64,000 nucleotides of DNA. Source: Adiantum capillus-veneris (lineage: Eukaryota > Streptophyta > Polypodiopsida > Polypodiales > Pteridaceae). The notes under the pieces were generated by a model that was not told the DNA's origin, searched no databases, and saw only the letters and a program-made list of their open reading frames with translations. This document shows positions 45,606 through 57,900 of this stretch, piece by piece (the first letter of the stretch is position 1; each line of letters starts with the position of its first letter). Both the position numbers and the translations under genes were made by a program. The stretch is taken from assembly GCA_014529385.2 (NCBI GenBank), contig CM043949.1:144905850-144969849 (forward strand), read 5' to 3'.

Positions 45606-46523
45606 CTAAGGTTGACTGAAAGAGTCAGCAGCCTGAATTCTTTGTCCTCCTGTTGTCATTGGGTTTTGCACTCCATTTGTTGGTGCTGGTCTTTGTGAGC
45701 TAGAAGTAACATAATACTGATGTAGTGGTCCCCCAAAGTATGTATATCCTTCTAACTCTTTCTTGCCCATTGTTGAGTATTGCCTCCCATACTTGTCGTA
45801 AGCGGCAATTTTCACTTCCGATCCCTCTGTGTAGGTAAAGACATAAAGTCTTTTTTGGTTTGTCAACTCTCCAGTGTAGGGTTCTTCACATCTATAATAG
45901 AGATCTTGCTCCCCATTATTATATTTGTATAGACCCACATAGATGTTATCAGTGTTGATCCTTGTAGTTTCATTCTCTCTTCTTAACCTCGCATCAGGGA
46001 AGTTCATTATTGGTGCTTTCTCCTCAAGTTCTTCATCTACTTTGGCTTTGGTGCCCATCAATCCCCACTTGTCCACAATGTTAGGGTTTAGGACTACCAA
46101 ATACATGGTACCCTCGTCATCTAGATATCTATCTCCGCTATAGCTCACAGGCACTAAGTCCTTGAACTCACTAGGTCTATCTTCTATCTTTACACAATAG
46201 CGGTCCATTCCATCTTTGTAGATCTTGGCACCTTGCTCATTGTCGTACTGGTATTTTATGAACAATAGCTTCATTGTGGCGGAAGGGTTTGATGGTCCTG
46301 CTGCCATATTTTCTCTGTTGTTCAGGTTCAAGTGTTCCAAGTGTTCGGTGAAAATCTCGTAAGATCTCTCCGAAGAAGTATCAGAAACACTTCCTTCAAA
46401 GATCGGCTCTAATGGTTGCACCCAACTTTGGTTTACACTTCCCTCGGTTGATATGACACTTGCTTGTTCCCCTTGTTTTGGTTGGTTATTCTGGAGATTC
46501 CTGCCTGATATCAAATTCATCAA
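45606..46523 (-). pseudogene. N-terminal Gag extension of element B (305 aa)
   Basis: ATG 46523; ends TAG 45608-45606, after which the frame continues into capsid. Unknown domain, conserved in B' (ASVISTEGSVNQS, DRYLDDEGTMYLVVLNP and NIYVGLYKY have close counterparts there). Two beta-rich stretches around YCVKIEDRP and VKIAAYDKYGRQY are spaced about 130 residues apart and may be an old internal duplication. It may act as matrix-like Gag part; function unknown. Confidence 0.75.
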
Positions 46524-47920
46524 TTCCCCTAAAGGACTTTAACTTTTCTGTCTCGGCAATTTGTTTTTCCAAGTTTTTGTGGTCAGAATTGATCCAAACT
46601 GATTGATACTTGGTCAATTGTTTAATCTTGTCAGTTGGACAACTTCTGTTTCATCAAGTGAGAATTTTGTTGCAGTTATGCTGAAAAAGACATTATACGC
46701 GTATGATGTCTTTTTTCATAGATTTGGACTATTTTGGTTATGCTCACTCTCAGTAGCCCCCTTATGCTCTGTCCACTCACAAAATTCAGTTTGAACTCTG
46801 TTTAAGCAAGTTATGGCTAATTTAGGCTTTTCTTGGCAATTTTCCGCTTTTGACTTGTTTTGGGTCAATTGTGATCCAAATGGGATGAAACTTGAAATAT
46901 AACCTCTAGACAGCTATTACAATGGATCTGTGTTGGCAAAGTATCAAAATATGTCCAAAATTAGGTCAAAGACATCATGCGCGTATGATGTCTTTTTCAT
47001 CAATTTGGGTCAAGACTTGATATTTTTGCTTTCTATAGTGTTTGTAACAATCTTGTCAGGTCAGATATCAAAAATAAGCAGTGGATGTGCTAAACGACAT
47101 TATACGCGTATGATGTCTTTTGTCCCAGATTTTGACTATTCTTGGTTTTAAGCCTTCTCCAATGTTTATAATTGAGTTTCAAGTGTTTTTGTCAGGTTTG
47201 AATGTAAAAACAAGATTTGAATCCAAAATTTCCTATTCTTTGCGTTTCTTGGACTCCGACTTGTCTTTTTGGGTTTCTTTGAGTGTTAATGCTCTTGTTT
47301 TAAGTTGAAATTAGGGTATAACCCCCCTTTTGAACACTCTGGTAAAGTCAAAATTTCTGTTTTGGTATCTGTTTGGTCATTTAGACATCATACGCGTATG
47401 ATGTCTAAAGTTGCAGATTTCCAGTTTTTTGGCACAGAATCCTTCCTAAAGCTTTCTCAAGTGCTCAGCAACTCCCAGATACACGGAAAATTTCTCTGAC
47501 TTTTGTTTATTGCAAGTTTCACTACTAACTCGACGGTTAAGTGATCTAACATGCAATCAACCATATCAAGCAAATACTCCAATGCTTACTAGCTCTAGAT
47601 CTGGATCAAATGAAGTCCTACCTAAGCTATTCCTAATCATAAAATGGTTTGGTAATTGTGATTTTAAAGAGATCCACTGCCACTCACGGACTAGAAAATT
47701 CTTCTTCTATCAACACTACTCAACACCAACAAAACAACAAACAAATCTAAGCTAAACTAAAAATACTGTCAACACGGAAGACCCAGGAATACCCACTTCC
47801 TAGTATCTCTCGAGATCTTTGGAGTCCACCACTCCTAGATCTTTTCTAACCAAAGTATACAAAGTAGTTTATACGACTCACCTCGTAGGATTAGTCTAAG
47901 GTCACCTACTTAGGGCTCTC
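46524..47920 (-). other. Untranslated leader of element B
   Basis: 1.4 kb between primer-binding site and gag ATG. It carries four palindromes (46689-47405) and no credible coding frame; plus-strand open frames 46603-47499 are opposite to the element and have no family features. Confidence 0.75.
46689..47405. promoter_or_regulatory. Palindrome array in the gag leader of element B
   Basis: Copies at 46689-46710 (one change, GACATTATA start), 46971-46992 (ATGCGCGTAT centre), 47096-47117 (GACATTATA start) and 47384-47405 (perfect). Spacings are 282, 125 and 288 bp, and the nearest starts 166 bp upstream of the gag ATG. Compare 283, 134, 286 and 168 bp in the extra-ORF array. Confidence 0.93.
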
Positions 47921-47939
47921 GTCCCCGGCAGCGGCGCCA
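47921..47939 (-). other. Primer-binding site of element B
   Basis: TGGCGCCGCTGCCGGGGAC on the minus strand, two bases inside the 5' LTR. It is a close match to the TGGCGCCGTTGCCGGGGA-type site of plant gypsy elements (commonly assigned to tRNA-Asp). Confidence 0.9.
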
Positions 47940-48565
47940 AATGTTAAGGCGGTTACGCCGCTAGCGGAAGCTAAATAGCGAGAACTCAACCAACAACAGA
48001 ATTTGTTAGACGAGGACGGAGCTTGACATGCAGGCGCATGGAAACAACTAGGTGGGTGTCAAATCACCTACTCGACCTTCTAATGACAATCACTACTAAG
48101 GAAATCAAATCTAAGTTCTAAAATACGCAAGTGATTGAAATCCGTACTACGAACGAATGCTATACGAAACAGGATCTAGAATCATTGAATCGATCTCAAA
48201 CTCAAGGGGAAGTCTATACACTAGGTAAGAACAACACCCTAAAGACTTGAACTGCAAAGTCAACCTATAACCACCCCGTGCGGTAAACGCGTATGAAGAC
48301 AGGCCAAAACATACACGTGACCGAAACTTGACCCCGATGGTACTAATGTGTAGCTCTACTCGTTGTGGTTCTATAGATATGCTGCACGCTCAATTCCGAC
48401 ACACGAGTTGGAAGAAAACTCACACCGAAGCTCGTAGGAACTTACCACACATAGAAGCCGATAGCGCACACTCTTGGTATCTGTGCGTAGCTCTCGCCGT
48501 TGCTAACACAATGGCGGTGTCGCTTCTCCAATGGCGGCTCCGTAGCTCGCGTAGAAAATAGATAA

Positions 48566-48567
<2 letters not shown>

Positions 48568-48642
<75 letters not shown>
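48568..48642. repeat. CT microsatellite in the 5' LTR of B
   Basis: 75 nt of uninterrupted CT repeats (GA in element orientation). Confidence 0.95.
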
Positions 48643-48644
<2 letters not shown>

Positions 48645-48712
48645 ACACAGTCACGGCGCTCAAAAACTCCCTTTGATTAATAATCTGCCTCCTTAGGTTA
48701 CAAAAACTTTGG

Positions 48713-48720
48713 CTTATATA
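48713..48720 (-). promoter_or_regulatory. TATA box, 5' LTR of B
   Basis: TATATAAG on the minus strand, identical in the other LTR. It is the probable promoter of the genomic transcript. Confidence 0.55.
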
Positions 48721-48929
48721 CCTCAGCCTTGGAGGTGAGAACATCTCTAACTAATTACATCAGCAAGTGAAATTACTTCGGGATTACAAGCTGGAAACTC
48801 AATTGAGTCCCGTTACTTAATGAATGGCTCAAATCAAAATTAATGTCGGCAAGACATTTATTACAATCAATGGTTACAAAATGATTAGTGTGAGCAAAAA
48901 TGTGGGTGTGATCCTCTGCTGGCTCAACA

Positions 48930-51900
48930 ACCTTCAAACTATAGCGATAGGACTATTCAATAGAGCTAGCTTGGACATGTGGTGGACCTTCAAACCACCT
49001 TGAGCTAAGACCTCCATAACACAATGGATAGTAGGTTGGAAAAGTGTTTGAACTCCACCCAAAACCATCTATACTATCATAGTAGAGATAGGACTGTTCA
49101 ATAGAGCTAGGTTGGAGAGGTGGTGGACCTTCAAACCACCTTAAGAAAAAACCTCCATAACACAATGTTCAGTAGGTTGGACAAGTGCTGGACCTCTACC
49201 CCAACCCATACATGGTAGCATAGTTGCTACACTTCATTCGCACATTGACCTTGAAACAATAGAGATAGCTTCTTTCAATAGAGCTAGCTTGGCCAGATGG
49301 TGGACCTTCAAACAACCTTGGGCTAAAACCTCCGTAACACAATGGTAAGTAGGTTGGACAAGTGGTGAACCTGTGCCCCAAACCATCCATGGTATTAAAC
49401 ATAGTATCTACACTCCATTCACAAATTGATGTTCGAACATTAGAGGTAGATTCTTTCAATAGATCTAGCTTTGATAGTTGGTGGACCTTCAAACCACCTC
49501 GGTCTAAAACCTCAATAACACAATGGATAATGGGTTGGACCAATGGTGGACCTCTACCCCAAACCATCCACGCTATCAGAGTAGAGATAATACTATTTAA
49601 TGGAGACAATGGCTAGTAGGTTGGACAAGTGATGGACCTATGCCCCAAACCATCCATGGTAGTAAACATAATAGCTATACTCCATGCACACATTGATCTT
49701 CAAACAATAGAGATAGCTTCAAAAAAAAGAATAGCTTGTACAGGTGGTGGACCCTCAAACAACCTTGAGCTAAAATGTTCAAAAAACAATGGTTAGTAGG
49801 TTGGACAAGTGGTGGACCTTTGCCACAAACCATCCTGGTAGTAAACATAGGAGACACTCCATTCACACATTGACCTTCAAACAATAAGAATAGCTGCTTT
49901 CAATAGATGTAGCTTGGACATGACCTTCAAACAATAGATATAGCTTCTTTCAATGCACTAGGTTGGACAGGTTTTGGACCTTCAAACAACCCTGGACTAA
50001 AACCTTTATAAGACAAGGGATAGTAAATTGGACAAGTGATGACCTCTACCTAGAACCATCCACACTATCGAAGTAGAGATAGCACTATTCAATATCGCTA
50101 GCTTGTACAGGTGGTGGACCTTCAAACGACCTCGGGCTAAAACCTCCATAACACAATGGTTAGTAGTTTGGACAAGTGATGGACCTCAACCCAAACCATC
50201 CATGGTAGTAAACGTAGTAGCTACACTCCATTAACACTTTGACCTTCAAACAATAGATATAAATTCTATCAAACCACCTTGGGCTGAAACCTCAAATACA
50301 CAATGGATAGTAGGTTGGAGAAGTGTTGGACCTCTACCCAAGAACATCCATGTTGTCACAGTAGAGATAGCACTATTCAATAGAGCTAGCTTAGACAAGT
50401 GGTGGACCTTAAAACCACCTTGGACTAAAACCTCCATAACACAATGGTTAGTAGGTTGGACAACTGGTGGACCTTTTCCTAGAGCATCTGTGGTAGTAAA
50501 CATAGTAGCTACACTCCATTCACACATTGACCTTCAAACAATAGCGATAGGACTATTCAATAGAGCTGGCTTGTACAGGTGCTGGACCTTCAAACCACCT
50601 TGGGCTAAGATCTCCATAACACAATGGATAGTAGGTTGGACAAGTGTTTGACCTCTACCCAAAACCATGCATGCTATCATAGTAGAGATAGGACTATTCA
50701 ATAGACCTAGGTTGTGGACCTTCAAACCACCTTAAGCTAAAACCTCCATAACACAATGGTTAGAAGGTTGAACAAGTGGTGGACCTCTACCCCAAACCAT
50801 ACATGGTAGCATAGTTGCTACACTTCATTCGCACATTGACCTTCAAACAATAGAGAAAGCTTCTATCAATAGAGCTAGCTTGGCCAGATGGTGGACCTTC
50901 AAACAACCTTGGGCTAAAACCTCCGTAACACAATGGTATGTAGGTTGGACAAGTGGTGAAACTGTGCCTCAAACCATCCATGCTATTAAACATAGTATCT
51001 ACACTTCATTCACAAATTGACGTTTGAACAATAGAGATAGATTCTCTCAATAGATATAGCTTTGATAGTTGGTGGACCTTCAAACCACCTTGGTCTAAAA
51101 CCTCAATAACACAATGGATAATGGGTTGGACCAATTTTGGACCTCTACCCCAAACCATCCACACTATCAGAGTAGAGATAATACTATTGAATAGAGATAG
51201 CTTGGATATGTGGTGGACCTGCAAACCACCTTGGGATAAAACCTTCATAACACAATGGTTAGTAACTTGGACAAGTGATGGACCTGTGCCCCAAACCATA
51301 CATGGTAGTAAACATAGTATCTACACTCCATGCACACATTGATCTTCAAACAATAGAGATAGCTTCATTTAAAGAGCTAGCTTGTACAGGTGAGGGACCC
51401 TCAAACAATCTTGGGCTAAACCCTGCATAACACAATGGTGGACATTTGCCACAAACCATCCCTGGTAGTAAACATATAAGACACTCCATTCACAAATTGA
51501 CCTTCAAACACTAGAGATATATGCTTTCAATAGAGGTAGCTTGGACATGACGTTCAAACAGCAGAGATAGATTCTTTCAATACATCTAGCTTGGACAGGA
51601 TGTGGACCTTCAAACCACCTGGGACTAAAACCTTTATAACACAAGGGATAGTAAATTGGAAAAGTGATGACCTCTACCCAGAACCATCCACGCTATAAGA
51701 GTAGAAATAGGATTATTCTATAGAGCTAGCTTGGATAGATGGTGGACCTTCAACCACCTTCGGCTAAAACCTTCATAGCACAATGGTTAGTAGGTTGGAC
51801 AAGTGACGGACCTCTATCCCAAACCCTCCATGGTAGTAAACATAGTAGCTAGACTCCATTCACCTTTGGACCTTCAAACAATAGCCCATTAGCTTCTTTC

Positions 51901-54900
51901 AATAGAGCTACATTGAACAGATGGTGGACCTTCAACCACCTTCGGCTAAAACCGTTATAGCACAATGGTTAGTAGGTTGACGGACCTCTATCCCAAACCC
52001 TCCATGGTAGTAAACATAGTAGCTAGACTCCATTCACCTTTTGACCTTCAAAGAATAGCCCATTAGCTTCTTTGAATAGAGCTACCTTGAACATGTGGTG
52101 GACCTTCAAACAACCTTGGGCTGAAATCTCCATAACACAATGGCTACTAGGTTGGACAAATGGTGGAGCTCTACTCCAAAACATTTATGGTAGTGGAAAT
52201 AGTAGCTACTCTCTATTAACACATTGACCTTTACACAAAAGAGATATCTTCTTTTTATAGATGAATCTTGGATAAGTGGTAGACGTGCAAACCGCCTTGA
52301 GCTGAAACCTCCATAACACAATGGTTAGTAGGATGGAAAACTGTTGGACCTCTACCCACAACCATCCATGTTATCAAAGTAGAGATAGGACTATTCAATA
52401 GAGCTAGCTTGGACAGGTGGTGGAACTTTAAACCACATTGAACTAAAACCTCCATAACACAATGGTTAGTAGGTTGGACAAGTGATGGACCTCTGTCCAA
52501 ACAATTCATGGTAGTAAACATAGTAACTACACGCCATTCACACTTTGACCTTCAAAAAATAGGGATACATTCTTTCAAATCAGCTTGGGCTTAACCTCAA
52601 TTACACAATGGATAGTAGGTTAGATAAGTGTTGGACCTTTACCCCAAAGCATCCATGCTATCAGAGTAGAGATAGGACTATTCAATAAAGCTAGCTTGGA
52701 CAAGTGGTCATCCTTCAAACCACCTTGGGTAAAAACCTCCATAACACAATGGTTAGTAGGTTTGACAAGTGATGGACCTCTAAACCAAACCATACATGAT
52801 AGTAAACATAGTAGTTACACTCCATTCAAGAATTGACCTTCAAACAATAGCAATAGATTATTTCAATACAGCCAGCTTCGACACGTGGTGGACCTTCAAA
52901 CCACCTTGGACTAAAACCTCCATTAAAAAATGGTTAGTAGGTTATACAAGCTGTGGACATCTGTCCCAAACCATCCATGGTAGTAAACATAGTAGTTACA
53001 CTCCATTTAGAGATTGACCTTTAAACTAACTAGGGCTAAAACCTCCATAACATAATGGATAGTAGGTTGGACAAGCGGTGGACCTCTACCCCAAACCATC
53101 CATGGTAGTACACATAGTCGATACACTACATTCACACTTTGACCTTCAAACAAATGATATAAATTTTGTCACACTACATTGTTCTAAAACCTCAACTACA
53201 CAATGGATAGTAGGTTGCACAAGTGTTGGACCTCTACCCAAGACTATCCATGCTATCACAATAGAGATAGCACTATTCAATAGAGCTAGCTTCGACAAGT
53301 GGTTGACCTTTAAACTAGCTAGTACTAAAACCTCCATAACACAATGATTAGTAGGTTGAACAAGTGGTGTACCTTTTCCCAGACTATCCTTGGTAGTAAA
53401 CATAGTAGCTACACTCCATTCACACATTGACCTTCAAACAAATAGCGATAGGACTATTCAATAGAGCTAGCTTGGACAGGTGGTGGACCTTCAAACCACC
53501 TTGGGCTAAGATCTCCATAACAAAATGGATAGTAGATTGGACAAGTGGTGGACCTCTACCCCAAACCATACATAGTAGCATAGTTGCTACACTTCATTCG
53601 CACATTGACCCTCAAAAACAATAGAGATATCTTCTTTCAATAGAGCTAGCTTTGATAGATGGTGGACCTTCAAACATCCTTGGTCTAAAACCTCCATAAG
53701 ACAATGGTTAGAAGGTTGGACAAGTGGTGGACCTCTACCCCAAACCATACATGGTAGCATAGTTGCTACACTTCATTTGCACATTGACCCTCAAACAATA
53801 GAGATAGCTTCTTTCAATAGATCTAGGTTGGCCAGATGCTGGACCTTCAAACAACCTTGGGTTAAAACCTCCATAACACAATGGTTAGTAGGTTGGACAA
53901 GTGGTGGACCTCTACCCCAAACCATACATGGTAGCATAGTTGCTACACTTCATTCACACATTGACCCTCAAACAATAGAGAAAGCTTCTTTCAATAGAGC
54001 TAGCTTGGCCAAATGGTGGACCTTCAAAAAAACTTGGGCTAAAACCTCCGTAACACAATGAACATGTGCCCCAAACCATCCATGCTATTAAACATAGTAT
54101 CTACACTCCATTCACAAATTGACGTTCGAACATGAGAGATAGATTCTTTCAATAGATCTAGCTTTCACATTTGGTGGACCTCCAAACCACCTTGATCTAA
54201 AAACCTCAATAACACAATGGATAATGGGTTCGACCAATGTTGGACCTCTACCCCAAACCATCCACGCTTTTAGAGTAGAGATAATACTATTTAATGGAGA
54301 CAATGGCTAGTAGGTTGGACAAGTGATGGACCTATGCCCCAAACCATCCATGGTAGTGAACATAATAGCTACACTCCATGCACACATTGATATTCAAACA
54401 ATAGAGATAGCTTCAAAAAAAAGAGCTAGCTTGTACAGGTGGTGGACCCTCAAACAACCTTGAGCTAAAATCTGCATAACACAATGGTTAGTAGGTTGGA
54501 CAAGTGGTGGACGTTTGCCACAAACCATCCTAGTAGTAAACACAGTAGACACTCCATTCACACATTGACCTTCAAACAATAAGAATAGCTGCTTTCAATA
54601 GATGTAGCTTGGACATGACCTTCAAACGATAGAGATATCTTCTTTCAATACATCTATCTTGGACAGGTTTTGGACCTTCAAACAACCCTAGACTAAAACC
54701 TTTATAACACAAGGGATAGTAAATTGGACAAGTGATGACCTCTATCTAGAACCATCCAAACTATTGAAGAAGAGATAGCACTATTAGATAGCGCTAGCTT
54801 GGACAAGTGGTGGACCTTCAAACGACCTCAGGCTAAAACCTCCATAACACAATGGTTAGTAGGTTGGACAAGTGATGGACCTCTACCCAAACCATCCACG

Positions 54901-57900
54901 GTAGTAAACGTAGTAGCTACACTCCATTAACACTTTGACCTTCAAACAATAGATATAAATTCTATCAAACCACCTTGGGATAAAACCTCAAATACACAAT
55001 GGATAGTAGGTTGGAGAAGTGTTGAATGTCTACCCGAGAACATCCATGCTGTCACAGTAGAGATAGCGCTATTCAATAGAGCTATCTTAGACAAGTGGTG
55101 AACCTTAAAACCACCTTGGACTAAAACCTCCATAACACAATGGCTAGTAGGTTGGACAAGTGGTGGACCTTTTCCTAGACCGTCTCTCCTAGTAAACATA
55201 GTAGCTACACTCCATTCACACATTGACCGTCAAACAATAGCGATAGGACTCTTAAATAGAGCTAGCTTGGACAAGTGGTGGACCTTCAAACCACCTTGGG
55301 CTAAGACCTCCATAACACAATGGATAGTAGGTTGGAAAAGTGTTTGACCTCTACCCGAAACGATCCATGCTATCATAGTAGAGATAGGACTATTCAATAG
55401 AGATAGGTTGGACAGGTGGTGGACCTTCAAACCACCTCAAGCTAAAACCTCCATAACACAATTGTTAGTAGGTTGGACAAGTGGTGGACCTCTACCCCAA
55501 ACCATACATGGTAGCATAGTTGCTACACTTCATTCGCACATTGACCTTCAAAAAATAGAGATAGCTTCTTTCAATAGAGCTAGTTTGGCGAGATGGTGGA
55601 CCTTCAAACAACCTTGGGCTAAAACCTCCGTAACACAATGGTAAGTAGGTTGGAAAAGTGGTGAACCTGTGCCCCAAACCATCCATGCTTTTAAACATAG
55701 TATCTACAATTCATTCACAAATTGACGTTCGAACAATAGAGATAGATTCTTTCAATAGATCTAGATTTGACAGTTGGTGGACCTTCAGACCACCTTGGTA
55801 TAAAACCTCAATAACACAATGGATAATGGGTTGGACCAATGGTGGACCTCTACCCCAAACCATCCATGCTATCAGAGTAGAGATAATACTATTGAATAGA
55901 GATAGCTTGGATATGTGGTGGACCTTCAAACCACCTTGGGCTAAAACCTTCATAGCACAATGGTTAGTAGGTTGGACAAGTGATGGACATGTGCCCCAAA
56001 CCATCCATGGTAGTAAACATAGTAGCTACACTCTAGGCACAGAATGATCTTCAAACAATAGAGATAGATTCATTGAAAAGAGCTAGCTTGTACAGGTGAT
56101 GGACCCTCAAACAATCTTGGACTAAAACTTGCATAACACAATGGTTATTAGGCTCGAAAAGTGATGGACCTGTGTCCCAAACCATCCATGGTAGTAAACA
56201 TAGTAGCTACACTCCATGCACACAGTGATCTTCATACAATAGACATAGCTTCATTGAAAAGAGCTAGGTTGTACAGGTGATGGACCCTCAAAAAATCCTG
56301 GGCTAAAACTTGCATAACACAATGGTTATTAGGTTGGACAATTGGTGGACCTTCGCCACAAACCATCCTTGGTAGTAAACATAGAAGACACTCCATTTGC
56401 ACATTGACCTTCAAACACTAGAGATAGATTCTTTCAATAGAGGTAGCTTGGACATGACCTTTAAACAATAGAGATAGATTCTTTCAATACATCTAGCTTA
56501 GATAGGATGTGGACCTTCAAAACACCTTAAACTAAAACCTTTATAACACAAGGGATAGTAAATTGGACAAGTGATGACCTCTACCCAGAACCATTCACGC
56601 TATCAAAGTAGAAATAGGATTATGCAATAGAGCTAGCTTGGATAGGTGGTCGACCTTCAACCACCTTCGGCTAAAACCTTTATAGCACAATGGTTAGTAG
56701 GCTGGACACGTGATGGACCTCTGTCCCAAACCCTCCATGGTAGTAAACATAGTAGCTAGACTCCATTCATATTTTGACCTTCAAACAATAGCCCATTAGC
56801 TCCTTTCAATAGAGCTAGCTTGGACATGTGGTGGACCTTCAAACAACGTTGGGCTGAAATCTCCAGAACACAATGTCTACTAGGTTGGACAAATGGTGGA
56901 GCTCTACACCAAAACATTTATGGTAGTAGACATAGTAGCTGCTCTCTATTCACACATTGACCTTTAAACAATAGAGATAGCTTCTTTTAATAGATCTAGC
57001 TTGGATAAGTGGTAGACCTGCAAACCGCCTTGAGCTGAAACCTCCATAACACATTGGATAGTAGGTTGGAAAAGTGTTGGACCTCTACCCACAACCATCC
57101 ATGCTATGAAGTAGAGATAGGCCTACTCAATAGAGTTAGCTTGGACAGGTGGTGGACCTTCAAACCACCTTGGGCTAAAACCTCCATAACAAAATGGTTA
57201 GTAGGTTGGACAAGTGATGGACCTCTGCCCAAACCATCCATGGTAGTAAACATAGTAACTACACTCCATTCACACTTTAAATCAGAAAGTAGGGATAAAT
57301 TCTTTCAAACTACCTTGGGCTGAACCTCAACTACACAATGGATAGTAGGTTCGATAAGTGTTGGACCTTTACCCCAAAGCATCCACTCTATCGGAGTAGA
57401 GATAGGACTATTCAAAAAATTTAGATTGGACAAGTGGTCATCCTTCAAACCACCTTGGGCTAAAACCTCCATAACACAATGGCTAGTAGGTTTGACAAGT
57501 GATGGACCTCTACCCCAAACCATCCATGGTAGTAAACATAGTAGTTACACTCCATTCAGACATTGAATTTCAAACAATAGCAATAGATTCTTTGAATACA
57601 GCTAGCTTGGATAGGTGGTGGACCTTCAAACAACTTTGGGCTATAACCTCCATAACGCAATGGTTGCTAGGTTGGACAAGTGGTGGACCTCTCTCCCAAA
57701 CCTTCCATGGTAGTAAACATAATATCTCCATTCCATTCACACATTGACCTTCAAAGAAAAGAGATAGCTTCTTTCAATAGATCAAACTTGGACACATGGT
57801 GAACTTTCAAACCACCTTGGGCTAAAACCTCAATAACACAATGGATAGTTGGCTAGAAATGTTTTGGACCTCTAGCCCAAACCATCAACGTGATCATACT

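Larger units (their letters stand above)
29842..48929 (-). mobile_element. Complete 19.1 kb Ty3/gypsy element B
   Basis: Bounded by LTRs 29842-30791 and 47942-48929 and by a 5 bp duplication ACCTT. Primer-binding site at 47921-47939 and polypurine tract at 30792-30803 fix the orientation as minus. Internal order from the 5' end: leader with palindromes, gag, protease, RT, RNase H, duplicated H2C2, integrase, second protease-like domain, KQIW-repeat protein, ~1.6 kb unassigned, second palindrome array, coiled-coil extra ORF, 3' LTR. By eye the LTRs differ at about 28 of roughly 910 aligned bases plus repeat-length change, so insertion was fairly recent. Lacks the second RNase H of element A. 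Confidence 0.95.
47942..48929 (-). repeat. 5' LTR of element B
   Basis: 988 bp, same ends as the 3' LTR. It is longer because the CT run is 75 nt (48568-48642) rather than 33, minus a 4 bp deletion near 48910. TATATAAG at 48713-48720 on the minus strand. Confidence 0.95.

Noticed and set aside
37949-46523. Programmed stop readthrough or RNA editing to explain the many in-frame stops of element B
   Set aside because: Stops also lie inside the protease next to its active site, and frameshifts exist. With LTRs about 3 percent diverged, several nonsense changes in 8.6 kb are expected from neutral decay.
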